From assembly GCF_020711235.1 (NCBI RefSeq), contig NZ_JAJFAV010000006.1, positions 186,001 through 250,000 on the forward strand: a DNA stretch of 64,000 nt. Reading direction: 5' to 3'. The notes beneath the pieces were generated by a model. It had not been told where the DNA came from. It searched no databases and worked only from the letters and a program-made list of their open reading frames with translations. Both the position numbers and the translations under genes were made by a program. This stretch comes from Hymenobacter sp. 15J16-1T3B. Its GTDB lineage: Bacteria > Bacteroidota > Bacteroidia > Cytophagales > Hymenobacteraceae. Position 1 is the stretch's first letter. Each line of letters opens with the position of its first letter. Below, in pieces: positions 17,024 through 25,768 of this stretch.

Positions 17024-18685
17024 ATGAAACGCACGACGACGAAACTGCTGCTGGGGACGGGCACGCTGCTGGCCTTGCTCGGCACCGCCACCAGCTGCGA
17101 CAAGCAACTGGAAGAAAACAACCCCTCGGGCCTCACCGCCGAAGGCGTATACACCACGCCCGCCGGCTTCGAGAGCCTCGTCAACGCCGCCTACTCCTAC
17201 AACCGCTGGTGGTACGGCAAGGAAGACGGCTTCAGCGCCTCCGAGCTGGGCACCGACCTCTGGCTGCGCGGCGCCGGCGACGTAAACCCCGAGCTGACGG
17301 AGTACACCACGAGCCTGCAATCCTCGTCGCGGGCCCTGGAGGTGCTCTGGGGCAAGCTCTACGCCGCCATCAACATCTGCAACACCGGCCTGGAATACCT
17401 CGACAAGTCGGGGCTGACGGACGCGCAGAAGAAAGTGCGCGGCGCCGAGCTGCGCATGCTGCGCGCCTTTTACTACTGGCACATTGTGGAAACCTGGGGC
17501 GGGGTGCACTTCACCACCGAGGCCACCAAAACGGTGCAAACCACGGCCAACCGCACGCCGGTGGACACGTTCTACCAGCAAATCATTGCGGACCTGGACT
17601 ACGCGGTGGCCAACCTGCCGAACACCACCACCGACTACGGCCGCGTGACCAAGCCCGCTGCCGAAGCCTTCCTGGCCAAGATTCACCTGACCCGCGGTAA
17701 CTACCAGCAGGCTGCCACGCTCTGCCAGCGCGTCATCACCAGCTACGGCTTTCAGCTGCAGCCGCGCTTTGCGGATCTGTGGTCGATGAGCAACCTGGAA
17801 AACCGGGAAATCATCTGGGCCGTCAACTACAGCAAGGACCTGAGCCTGAACGACCGCGTCGACGCCACGCTGTACCCGGACGGCCACCCGCGCGGCGGCA
17901 ACAACGGCCACCTGCTGTGGATGATGAAGTACGACGACCAGCCCGGCATGACCCGCGACATTGCCAACGGCCGCCCCTTCAACCGCTACATGCCCTCGCT
18001 GTTCCTGCTCAACCTCTTCGACGAGAGCAAGGACGCGCGCTACTTGGCGACGTTCAAGACGGTGTGGTTTGCTAACACCGCCGTGGCCGGCCGCCTGGCC
18101 GTGGGCGACACCGCCGTGTTTGCCACCAAGCGCGAAATTCCCAACGCGGTGGAAGCCACCAAGAACTACCGCACCTGGGACCTGAGCAAGGTGTACCGCG
18201 CCAACGGCACCGTCAGCGGCGACCGGCTGCACTACGTCTGCCTGCGCAAGTTCGACGACCCGACCCGCCCCACGGTGGCTGAGGAGCAGAGCGCCCGCGA
18301 CGCGTACTTGATTCGCCTCGCCGACGTGTACTTGCTCAACGCCGAGGCGCAGCTGCGGCTGGGCAACCCCGGCGCGGCCGTGCCGCTCCTCAACGCGGTG
18401 CGGCGCCGGGCGGCCATTCCGGGCAAGGAAGCCCAGATGGAAATAACCGCCAGCGACGTCACGCTGGACTTCATCCTCGACGAGCGGGCCCGGGAGCTGG
18501 CCGGCGAGCAGCACCGCTGGTTCGACCTTAAGCGCGTGGGCAAGCTTCTTGATAGGGTGCGTGCCTACAACCCCGAAGCCGGGCCCAACATCCAGAGTTA
18601 CCACCTGGTGCGGCCCATTCCGCAGCGCCAATTGGACGCCATTCTCAACAAAGACGAGTTCACGCAGAACCAAGGCTACCGCTAA
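17024..18685 (+). CDS. SusD/RagB-family outer-membrane lipoprotein (first copy)
   Basis: A 553-residue surface lipoprotein with the signal LGTATSC (lipid-anchored Cys at about residue 26) and the typical start ENNPSGLTAEGVYTT. The C-terminal RagB/SusD signature is visible as DERARELAGEQHRWFDLKR, and the protein ends with the family's IPQRQLDAI...QNQGY sequence. It forms the substrate-binding lid over the neighbouring SusC barrel. The gene is separated from the GH28 gene by a hairpin followed by T-runs, so enzyme expression may be lower than that of the transporter pair. Confidence 0.96.
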   Translation: MKRTTTKLLLGTGTLLALLGTATSCDKQLEENNPSGLTAEGVYTTPAGFESLVNAAYSYNRWWYGKEDGFSASELGTDLWLRGAGDVNPELTEYTTSLQSSSRALEVLWGKLYAAINICNTGLEYLDKSGLTDAQKKVRGAELRMLRAFYYWHIVETWGGVHFTTEATKTVQTTANRTPVDTFYQQIIADLDYAVANLPNTTTDYGRVTKPAAEAFLAKIHLTRGNYQQAATLCQRVITSYGFQLQPRFADLWSMSNLENREIIWAVNYSKDLSLNDRVDATLYPDGHPRGGNNGHLLWMMKYDDQPGMTRDIANGRPFNRYMPSLFLLNLFDESKDARYLATFKTVWFANTAVAGRLAVGDTAVFATKREIPNAVEATKNYRTWDLSKVYRANGTVSGDRLHYVCLRKFDDPTRPTVAEEQSARDAYLIRLADVYLLNAEAQLRLGNPGAAVPLLNAVRRRAAIPGKEAQMEITASDVTLDFILDERARELAGEQHRWFDLKRVGKLLDRVRAYNPEAGPNIQSYHLVRPIPQRQLDAILNKDEFTQNQGYR

Positions 18686-18695
18686 TTTCCTTTGC

Positions 18696-18735
18696 CCTCT
18701 GTCCGGCCGCGGGTCGGGCAGAGGTTTTTCCTTTT
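18696..18735 (+). terminator. Hairpin with T-tract between susD1 and GH28 (attenuator-like)
   Basis: A 10-bp stem with one G-T pair (CCTCTGTCCG / CGGGCAGAGG) is followed by TTTTTCCTTTTTC. It lies 10 bp past the susD1 stop and ends just before the GH28 start, so partial read-through would set the ratio of transporter to enzyme. Confidence 0.7.
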
Positions 18736-18745
18736 TCCCAGTTTG

Positions 18746-20410
18746 ATGAAAGCATTGTTTTCCCTGCTTCCCCTGGCCCTGAGCGGCGCGCTGCTCACCG
18801 CCCCGGAGGCAACCGCGCAGACCCCCAACTTGCCCGCGGTCAAAACCACCTCCTTCCGCGCCGATACCATTTCCATCGCCAAGCACGGCGCCGTGGCCGA
18901 TGGCCAGACGCTCAACACTGAAGCATTCCGCAAAGCCATTGACGCCTGCTCGCAGGCCGGCGGCGGCGTGGTGCTGGTGCCCCGCGGCATGTGGCTCACC
19001 GGCCCCATCGTGCTCAAAAACAACGTGAACCTGCACCTCGCCAAAGGCGCCTTGGTGCAGTTTTCGGCCAACCGCGCCGACTACCCGCTGATCAAAACCA
19101 ACTGGGAAGGCCTCGACGCGGTGCGCAACCTCTCGCCGCTCTACGGCGCCGACCTCGAAAACATTGCCATTACCGGCCAGGGCGTGTTCGACGGCGCCGG
19201 CGACGCCTGGCGCCCGGTCAAGAAGAGCAAGCTCAACGAAACGCAGTGGGACAAGCTGGTTTCTTCGGGCGGCGCGCTCAACGCCAAGAAAGACACCTGG
19301 TACCCCTCGGAGCAATCCTTGAAGGCCTCCACCATGGACAAGCCCGGCGTGCTGACGGCCTCGAAAACCGACATCAAGGACTTCGAGGACGTGAAGGACT
19401 TTCTGCGGCCCAACATGCTCAGCCTGCAGCGCTGCAAGCGCGTGCTGCTCGAAGGCTTCACCATCCAGAACTCCCCGGCCTGGACCATTCACCCGCTGCT
19501 CTGCGACGACATCATTATCCGCGGCGTAACGGCTAAAAACCCCTGGTACGGCCAGAACACCGACGCGCTGGACCTGGAGTCGTGCCGCAACGGCATCGTG
19601 GAGGACTGCGTGTTCGACGTGGGCGACGACGGCATCTGCATCAAGTCGGGCCGCGACGAGCAAGGGCGCAAGCGCGGCATCCCGACCGAAAACTTCATCT
19701 TCCGCAACGACCGGGTGTACCACGCCCACGGCGGCTTCGTGATTGGCTCCGAAATGTCGGGCGGCGCGCGTAACCTCTACGTGCAGAACTGCACCTTTAT
19801 GGGCACCGACGTGGGCCTGCGCTTCAAAACGGCCCGCGGCCGTGGCGGCATCGTCGAAAACATCTTCGTCGACGGCGTGGACATGACCGACATTGCCGGC
19901 CAGGCCATCCTGTTCGATATGTACTACGCTGCCAAGGACCCCGTGCCGCTGAAAGGCGAATCGACCGCGCCGCCCGAAATGAAGGCCGAGCCGGTAGGGG
20001 AGGGCACGCCGCAGTTCCGCAACTTCCAGATCAAGAACGTGACCTGCAAGGGCGCCGAAACCGCCATTCTGGTGCGCGGCCTGCCCGAAATGGCCATCAA
20101 AAACGTGAGCATCGAAAACGCGGTGCTGGAGTCGGACAAGGGCATGGTGTGCCAGGAGGCCGAGAACATCCGCCTCAAGAACGTGACCATCCTTTCCAAG
20201 GAAACCAAGCCGGTGCTGGAAATCCAGAATGCCCGCGACATCACGCTCGACGGCATCCGCTACGCCAACGGCGCCGACGTGCTGATGCGCGTGAGCGGCG
20301 ACCGGACTAAGAACATCAAGGTGCAGAACACCAACACCAAATCGGCCAAGAAAGACGTGGAAATGGGCGCCAACGCCCCCAAGAAAGCCGTGTCGATCAG
20401 CAAAAGCTAA
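18746..20410 (+). CDS. Glycoside hydrolase family 28 polygalacturonase
   Basis: A 554-residue exported right-handed beta-helix enzyme; signal peptide MKALFSLLPLALSGALLTA. GH28 motifs appear in order: NTDALDL (first catalytic Asp), GDDGICIKSG (Asp-Asp pair), HAHGGFVIGSE (the H-G motif) and LRFKTARG (the R-x-K motif). It should hydrolyse alpha-1,4 links of galacturonan in the periplasm or at the surface; exo action on oligosaccharides is common in this position of a locus. The start at 18746 is taken because the upstream in-frame stretch is the terminator hairpin. The next gene, GH105, follows palindromic element B. Confidence 0.93.
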   Translation: MKALFSLLPLALSGALLTAPEATAQTPNLPAVKTTSFRADTISIAKHGAVADGQTLNTEAFRKAIDACSQAGGGVVLVPRGMWLTGPIVLKNNVNLHLAKGALVQFSANRADYPLIKTNWEGLDAVRNLSPLYGADLENIAITGQGVFDGAGDAWRPVKKSKLNETQWDKLVSSGGALNAKKDTWYPSEQSLKASTMDKPGVLTASKTDIKDFEDVKDFLRPNMLSLQRCKRVLLEGFTIQNSPAWTIHPLLCDDIIIRGVTAKNPWYGQNTDALDLESCRNGIVEDCVFDVGDDGICIKSGRDEQGRKRGIPTENFIFRNDRVYHAHGGFVIGSEMSGGARNLYVQNCTFMGTDVGLRFKTARGRGGIVENIFVDGVDMTDIAGQAILFDMYYAAKDPVPLKGESTAPPEMKAEPVGEGTPQFRNFQIKNVTCKGAETAILVRGLPEMAIKNVSIENAVLESDKGMVCQEAENIRLKNVTILSKETKPVLEIQNARDITLDGIRYANGADVLMRVSGDRTKNIKVQNTNTKSAKKDVEMGANAPKKAVSISKS

Positions 20411-20430
20411 TTCGGGCCGCTTGCCCCGCC

Positions 20431-20534
20431 TGTCATCCTGAGGCGCAGCCGAAGGACCTTACCACGTCGGATAGTAACCACCCGACGTCTGCCGCTGAAC
20501 CGGCATAAGGTCCTTCGCTTTGCTCAGGATGACA
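20431..20534 (+). repeat. Short palindromic intergenic element, CTGAG subfamily, copy B
   Basis: Inverted arms TGTCATCCTGAGGCGCAGCC...AAGGACCTTA and TAAGGTCCTTCG...TGCTCAGGATGACA enclose a ~45-bp centre. It lies inside the plus-strand operon, between GH28 and GH105, and can fold over its whole length in mRNA. Confidence 0.85.
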
Positions 20535-20569
20535 GCCGTTTTTCAGATTCTAGCTTCCTCCACCACCGA

Positions 20570-22513
20570 ATGAAAAACCGTTTTCGTCTTTTCCCGCTGC
20601 TGAGCCTGCTGGCCCTGAGTCCGGCCGCCGAAGCCCAGCAGACGCCCGCCGCCAAGCCCGCCGTGTCGCAGCGCATGGCCGACTCGTTTATGGGCTGGTT
20701 TCCGGATTCCATCGTCATCGGCAACCGCAAAACCGCCCGCTGGGACTACGAGCAGGGCCTGATGCTCAAGGCCCTGGAGCGCGTGTGGCAGCGCACCGGC
20801 GACCCGAAGTACTACAGCTACATCCAGAAGGACCTCGACCAGTTCATCAAGGACGACGGCACCATCCGGACCTACAAGCTGGAGGACTACAACCTCGACA
20901 ACCTCACCACCGGCCACGCCGTGCTGATGATGAGCCAGATTTCGCTGGGCAGCGCCAATGCCCAGCAGAAGTACATCAAGGCCGCCCAGCTGCTGCGCAA
21001 GCAGCTCGACGGGCAGCCGCGCACCAAGGCCGGCGGCTTCTGGCACAAGAAGGTGTACCCGAACCAGATGTGGCTCGACGGCCTCTACATGGCCGAGCCC
21101 TTCTACGCCGAGTACAGCAAGGTTTTCAACCAGCCCCAGGGCTTCGACGACGTAGCCAAGCAGTTCGAGCTGATTGAAAAGAACCTGGTCGACCCGAAAT
21201 CCGGCCTGCTCTACCACGGCTACGACGAGAGCCGGGAGCAGAAGTGGGCCAACAAAACCACCGGCCAGTCGCCTAACTTCTGGGACCGGGGCATGGGCTG
21301 GTACGCCATGGCCCTGGTGGACGTGCTCGACTACTTCCCGCAAAACCACCCGCAGCGCCAGCAGCTTATCAAGGACGTGCAGCGCCTCGCGCCGGTGCTG
21401 GTGAAGTATCAGGATGCCAAAACGGGCACTTGGTCCTTGGTGGTCGATCAGGCCACGCGCAAGGGCAACTACGCCGAGGCCTCGGGCAGCAGCATGTTCG
21501 TGTACTTCCTGCAGAAGGGCGTGCGCATGGGTTACCTCGACAAGAAGTACGCCGAGGCCGCCAAAAAGGGCTACGACGGCCTGCTGAAAACCTTCGTGGC
21601 CGAGGAAAACGGCGCGCTGGCCTTCAACGGCACCGTGAGCGTGGGCGGCCTGGGCGGCAACCCCTACCGCGACGGCAGCTACGAGTACTACCTCTCCGAG
21701 CCGCTGCGCAAAAACGACCTGAAAGGCGTCGGCCCGTTCATTCTGGCCAGCATCGAGATGGAAACGGCCGCCGACCAAAGCGTGGGCAAGGGCAAGACCG
21801 TGGGCCTCGACAACTACTTCAACCACGAGCTGCGCAAGAACCCCATCACCGGCCAGGAAGAAACCTGGCACTACACCTGGGACGACCGCACCCACGGTGG
21901 CTTCTACTTCTGGGGCACCCAGTGGCGCGACCTGGGCGCTACCACGAGCTACGTCACCACCGCACCCACCGCCGCTTCGCTGAAGAACGTGGGCGTGTAC
22001 ATCATCGTCGACCCGGACAGCAAAAAGGAAACGCCCAAGCCCAACTACGTGCAAGCGGCCGATGTGAAGGCTGTTACTGAGTGGGTGAAGGCTGGCGGCG
22101 TGCTGGTGCTCATGGCCAACGACACCTCGAACTGCGAAATTCCGCGCTTCAACAAGCTGGCCGAAGCCTTCGGCATGCACTTCGACGCGGTGAATCTGAA
22201 CATGGTCAAAGGCACGCAGTTTGAGCAGGGCCTGGTGGAGATGCCGGCTGGCAACGCGGTGTTCAAAACGGCCCGCGCCGCCTACATCAAAGAGCTGGCT
22301 CCGCTCACCCTGAGCGGCCCGGCCAAGCCCTTGGTGGCGAAGGACAAGTACGTCATCATGGCCACCGCCAAGGTGGGCAAGGGCACGGTCTTCGCCGTTG
22401 GTGACCCGTGGCTGTACACCGAGTACGTCGACGGCCGCAAGATCCCGGCGCAGTTCCAGAATTTCGCCGCCGCCAAGGACCTCGCGACCTGGCTGCTGCA
22501 GCAGGCGAAATAG
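20570..22513 (+). CDS. GH105/GH88-type unsaturated glucuronyl/galacturonyl hydrolase with C-terminal DUF4350-like domain
   Basis: A 647-residue exported protein (signal peptide to about AEAQ at residue 23). Residues ~35-390 form an alpha/alpha-barrel with GH105 hallmarks: ARWDYEQGLML, MWLDGLYMAEPF (catalytic Asp), YHGYDES and FWDRGMGWYAMALVDVL. These enzymes remove the unsaturated uronic acid left by pectate lyases through hydration of the double bond. The remaining ~250 residues (NVGVYIIVDPDSKK..., AGGVLVLMANDTSN, GTVFAVGDPWLY) look like a DUF4350/amidotransferase-like flavodoxin-fold domain of unknown role. The product would feed KdgF/KduI/KduD encoded beyond lacI. Confidence 0.9.
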   Translation: MKNRFRLFPLLSLLALSPAAEAQQTPAAKPAVSQRMADSFMGWFPDSIVIGNRKTARWDYEQGLMLKALERVWQRTGDPKYYSYIQKDLDQFIKDDGTIRTYKLEDYNLDNLTTGHAVLMMSQISLGSANAQQKYIKAAQLLRKQLDGQPRTKAGGFWHKKVYPNQMWLDGLYMAEPFYAEYSKVFNQPQGFDDVAKQFELIEKNLVDPKSGLLYHGYDESREQKWANKTTGQSPNFWDRGMGWYAMALVDVLDYFPQNHPQRQQLIKDVQRLAPVLVKYQDAKTGTWSLVVDQATRKGNYAEASGSSMFVYFLQKGVRMGYLDKKYAEAAKKGYDGLLKTFVAEENGALAFNGTVSVGGLGGNPYRDGSYEYYLSEPLRKNDLKGVGPFILASIEMETAADQSVGKGKTVGLDNYFNHELRKNPITGQEETWHYTWDDRTHGGFYFWGTQWRDLGATTSYVTTAPTAASLKNVGVYIIVDPDSKKETPKPNYVQAADVKAVTEWVKAGGVLVLMANDTSNCEIPRFNKLAEAFGMHFDAVNLNMVKGTQFEQGLVEMPAGNAVFKTARAAYIKELAPLTLSGPAKPLVAKDKYVIMATAKVGKGTVFAVGDPWLYTEYVDGRKIPAQFQNFAAAKDLATWLLQQAK

Positions 22514-22531
22514 CCCTAAGCCCATTCAGCC

Positions 22532-22747
22532 CGTCATCCTGAGCGAAGCGAACCGAAGGTCGGCGTAGCCAAGGACCTTCCTCGCACCCCGCACCGCCGC
22601 AGCCAACAACGAGCAGACGCTAAGTCCTTATAACAATAAAGCACAGCCACTACCGATTCGGTTAGTGGCTGTGCTTTATCGTTCGTGCAGGGTTCGAGGA
22701 AGGTCCTTGGCTACGCCGACCTTCGGTTCGCCCTGCTCAGGATGACG
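22532..22747. repeat. Long palindromic intergenic element, CTGAGC subfamily, copy C
   Basis: Near-perfect terminal inverted repeats of about 60 bp (CGTCATCCTGAGC, CCGAAGGTCGGCGTAGCCAA, GGACCTTCCTCG) enclose a centre with its own hairpin, AAAGCACAGCCACTA / TAGTGGCTGTGCTTT. It sits between the convergent GH105 and lacI genes and could end transcription in both directions. Confidence 0.92.
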
Positions 22748-22769
22748 GGCTGGTTACTTAGTCACTTCC

Positions 22770-23792
22770 TTATTCCTCCGCCCGGCGCGTCGACTCGCGC
22801 ACGGAGAGGTGGGAGGGCACGATGATGGTGGACGGCGGGGCCGCTTTCTGCTTCCGCTCGATCAGCTCGATCAGGCGCTCGGCGGCAATCTGCCCGATTT
22901 CCTGGGCGGGCTGCACCACGGTGCTCAGCGAGGGGGAGAGCAGGTCGGCCACGTTCAGGTTGGTGAAGCCGATAAGCGACACGTCCTGCGGAATGGCAAT
23001 TTTGCGCCGCTGCAAAGCCGCCAGCGCGCCTAGAGCCAGACGGTCGGAAGCGGTGAAAAAGGCGTCGGGCGGCGAGGCCTGCGCCAGCAGATCATCCACC
23101 ATCTTGTCGGCCTCGTCGGGGCCGAACGTGCCGTAGCGCACCAGGTTTTCGTCGTATTCGAGGCCGTACTGCTCCAGGGCAGCGCGGTAGCCGGCGAGGC
23201 GCTCCTGGGTGATGGAAATCCACGGCGGAATGGTCAGGTGGGCAATGCGCTTGCGCCCGGCTTTGATCAGGTGCTCGGTAGCGGCGAAGGAGCCGGCGAA
23301 GTTGTCGGCCACCACCTTGGTCGTGTTCAGCTCGGTCGACACGCGGTCGAACTGCACGATGGGCATGTTGCGGTCGAGCAACTCGCGCAGGTGCTCCACG
23401 TCCGAGGTTTCGCTGCTGAGCGAGATGAGTAGGCCGTCGACCTTGCGCGAGAGGGCCTGCTGCACGTTGGCCACTTCCCGCTCATACGACTCGTGCGTCT
23501 GGAAAATGATGACGTGGTAGCCGCGGTTGTAGGCAATGGCCTCGATGCCGTTGATGGCCTGCGAGAAGAAGTAATTGGCAATCTGCGGCACGATGACGCC
23601 GATGGCGCGGGAGCTGCTGCCCTTCAGGCTCAGGGCAATGGGGTTGGGGCGGTAGTTAAGGCGCTCGGCGTACTCCAGCACCAGCCGCTTGGTCTCGGGA
23701 TTAATCTCGTAGCTGCCGCGCAAGGCCCGCGACACCGTGGAGGTCGACAGGTTCAGGGCGCGGGCAATGTCTTTGATGGTGACGGTATCCAA
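22770..23792 (-). CDS. LacI-family transcriptional regulator of the pectin locus
   Basis: A 340-residue regulator. The N-terminal helix-turn-helix reads VTIKDIARALNLSTSTVSRA and the hinge helix NYRPNPIALSLKG contains the Leu that inserts at a central CG step. A periplasmic-binding-protein-like sensor domain follows (GVIVPQIANYFFSQAI to the C-terminus). The reading frame is open far upstream, but its only earlier start (TTG at 23948) lies in the operator at 23924-23941; the TTG at 23792 gives normal LacI length and puts the helix-turn-helix at residue 4, so it is preferred. The expected inducer is a pectin breakdown intermediate such as KDG or galacturonate; this is inference. It probably binds the four AACGTT operators. 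Confidence 0.9.
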   Translation of the reverse strand: MDTVTIKDIARALNLSTSTVSRALRGSYEINPETKRLVLEYAERLNYRPNPIALSLKGSSSRAIGVIVPQIANYFFSQAINGIEAIAYNRGYHVIIFQTHESYEREVANVQQALSRKVDGLLISLSSETSDVEHLRELLDRNMPIVQFDRVSTELNTTKVVADNFAGSFAATEHLIKAGRKRIAHLTIPPWISITQERLAGYRAALEQYGLEYDENLVRYGTFGPDEADKMVDDLLAQASPPDAFFTASDRLALGALAALQRRKIAIPQDVSLIGFTNLNVADLLSPSLSTVVQPAQEIGQIAAERLIELIERKQKAAPPSTIIVPSHLSVRESTRRAEE

Positions 23793-23923
23793 GGGCGGGT
23801 GGGCTAGTGAAAGTGCAATTAATCGCGCCGCGTAGTTAAGGCTTTTTTTCGGCTCCGAAACAGGAGAGTGCAGCAGAGCGCGAAGGCCGAACTTGTGGCA
23901 AGGGAACAACTGCGCGAATTGGC

Positions 23924-23941
23924 AACGTTCCCGATAACGAT
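23924..23941. promoter_or_regulatory. LacI-type operator, site 3 (lacI-kduD intergenic)
   Basis: The sequence AACGTTCCCGATAACGAT matches site 2 except for one base in the last half. It lies between the divergent lacI and kduD genes, 125 bp before the kduD ATG and 131 bp before the chosen lacI start, so it could control both, including autoregulation. Confidence 0.78.
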
Positions 23942-24066
23942 TGCGCAAATAAAGTCAGAACCCGGTTTCGTTTTGTCTCAGAAGCTATGAAAATTAACAA
24001 ACCACCTCCGGCGAAACGACTTTGCCGGCCGCTGATTGATCCTCGAAAAGTTATTAACGACTCCGC

Positions 24067-24840
24067 ATGGCCCACGCTCCCGAATGGTTTGATCTGACCG
24101 GCAAAACGGCCCTGGTGACGGGCTGCAACAAGGGTATCGGGCAGGGCATGGCCCTGGGCCTGGCCGAAGCCGGCGCGGACATCATCGGCGTGTCGGCCAC
24201 CATGCCGCTCAGCGGCGGCCAGACGCAGCAGCAGGTGGAGGCCCTGGGCCGCAAGTTCACCGCCTACCAGTGCGACTTCAGCCAGCGCGCCGCCGTCGAC
24301 GCCTTCACGGCCCAGGTGATGGCCGATTTCCCGCGCATCGACATCCTCGTCAACAACGCCGGCACCATCAAGCGCGCCCCGGCCGCCGAGCACGCCGACG
24401 AGCTGTGGGACGAGGTGCTGCAGATCAACCTCGACGCCCCGTTCCGCCTGGCCCGCGCCATCGGCGGGCGCATGCTGGGGCAGGGCTCCGGCAAAATCAT
24501 CTTCACGGCCTCGTTGCTCACCTTCCAAGGCGGCATCAACGTGCCGGGCTACGCAGCCAGCAAAGGCGCCATTGGTAGCGTGGTGAAGGCGCTGGCCAAC
24601 GAATGGGCCGGCCGCGGCGTGAACGTAAACGCCATTGCCCCGGGTTATATCGCCACCGACAACACCGAGGCCCTGCGCAACGACCCGGACCGTTCCAGCA
24701 GCATCCTGGGCCGCATTCCCGCCGGCCGCTGGGGCACGCCCGCCGATTTCAAGGGCCCGACGGTGTTCCTGGCCTCCGCCGCCAGCGACTACGTGCACGG
24801 CACCATCCTCACCGTCGACGGCGGCTGGATGGGCCGCTAA
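24067..24840 (+). CDS. kduD: 2-keto-3-deoxygluconate-forming oxidoreductase KduD
   Basis: A 257-residue short-chain dehydrogenase: cofactor motif TGCNKGIGQG, NNAG block (LVNNAGTIKR), catalytic Ser in FTASLL and the Y-x-x-x-K pair in YAASKGA, with the C-terminal DGGWMGR. The sequence and length fit KduD, which reduces 2,5-diketo-3-deoxygluconate (DKII) to 2-keto-3-deoxygluconate with NADH. It is followed 69 bp later by kduI, which makes its substrate. It opens the second plus-strand run of the locus, downstream of operator site 3. Cytoplasmic. Confidence 0.95.
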   Translation: MAHAPEWFDLTGKTALVTGCNKGIGQGMALGLAEAGADIIGVSATMPLSGGQTQQQVEALGRKFTAYQCDFSQRAAVDAFTAQVMADFPRIDILVNNAGTIKRAPAAEHADELWDEVLQINLDAPFRLARAIGGRMLGQGSGKIIFTASLLTFQGGINVPGYAASKGAIGSVVKALANEWAGRGVNVNAIAPGYIATDNTEALRNDPDRSSSILGRIPAGRWGTPADFKGPTVFLASAASDYVHGTILTVDGGWMGR

Positions 24841-24909
24841 TCCTCTGTTCTGGCGCCGCCACCCCATCTTCGCGCCGGTTTTTAATCCCCACCACCCACT
24901 GCCTTTTTG

Positions 24910-25728
24910 ATGGAACAACGCTTCGCCGTCAGCCCCCGCGAAACCGCCCAAATGAACACCGCCGAGCGGCGGGACCATTTTCTGATCGAGACCCTGTTTG
25001 TGCCCGGCGACATCACGCTGGTCTACACCCACTACGACCGCATGATTGTGGGCGGCGTGCAGCCCCAGGGCCAGCCGATCAGCCTGCCGAACCCGGGCGA
25101 GCTGAAGGCGAACTTCTTCCTGGAGCGCCGCGAGCTGGGCATCCTGAACATCGGCAGCGCGGGCCAGGTGACGGTGGACGGCACGGTGTACGAGCTCGGC
25201 AACCAGGACTGCCTCTATGTAGGCCGCGGCTCGAAAGACGTGCAGTTCAGCGGCGAAGGCGCTAAGTACTACGTGTTGTCGGCGCCGGCGCACAAGGAGT
25301 ACCCGACCACCCGCCGCACCCAGGCCGAGGCCACGCCGGTGGAAATGGGCACGCTGGAAACGGCCAATCAGCGCACCATCTACAAGTACATCTACAACGA
25401 GGGCATTGCCAGCTGCCAGCTGGTAATGGGCCTGACGCAGCTGAAAGCCGGCTCAGTGTGGAATACCATGCCCTCGCACACGCACACGCGGCGCATGGAG
25501 GCCTACCTCTACTTCAACCTGCCCGAGAACCAGCGCGTGCTGCACCTGATGGGCGAGCCGAGCGAGACGCGCCCGCTGTGGGTGTCGAACGAGCAGGCCA
25601 TCCTCTCGCCGCCCTGGTCCATCCACACCGGCTGCGGCACGGCCGCCTACGCCTTTATCTGGGGCATGGCCGGCGAAAACCTCGAATACACGGACATGGA
25701 CGCGGTCGGCATCTACGACCTGCGCTAG
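24910..25728 (+). CDS. kduI: 5-dehydro-4-deoxy-D-glucuronate isomerase KduI
   Basis: A 272-residue cupin-fold isomerase. The zinc ligands are visible as His, His and Glu in PSHTHTRRMEAY and the fourth His in PWSIHTGCG. KduI converts 5-keto-4-deoxyuronate (DKI), formed from the unsaturated galacturonate monomer, to DKII, the KduD substrate. The ATG at 24910 is used; a TTG one codon earlier is less likely. susC2 begins 40 bp after its stop, so transporter and pathway genes appear to be co-transcribed. Confidence 0.95.
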   Translation: MEQRFAVSPRETAQMNTAERRDHFLIETLFVPGDITLVYTHYDRMIVGGVQPQGQPISLPNPGELKANFFLERRELGILNIGSAGQVTVDGTVYELGNQDCLYVGRGSKDVQFSGEGAKYYVLSAPAHKEYPTTRRTQAEATPVEMGTLETANQRTIYKYIYNEGIASCQLVMGLTQLKAGSVWNTMPSHTHTRRMEAYLYFNLPENQRVLHLMGEPSETRPLWVSNEQAILSPPWSIHTGCGTAAYAFIWGMAGENLEYTDMDAVGIYDLR

Positions 25729-25768
25729 TCCTTCCTCATCAGCTTTCGATTCCCACATCGTTCTTTCC

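Noticed and set aside
22620-22680. The inner hairpin of element C as a dedicated lacI/GH105 terminator.
   Set aside because: The same hairpin type occurs in the other copies of the element at unrelated places, so it belongs to the repeat even if it also stops transcription.
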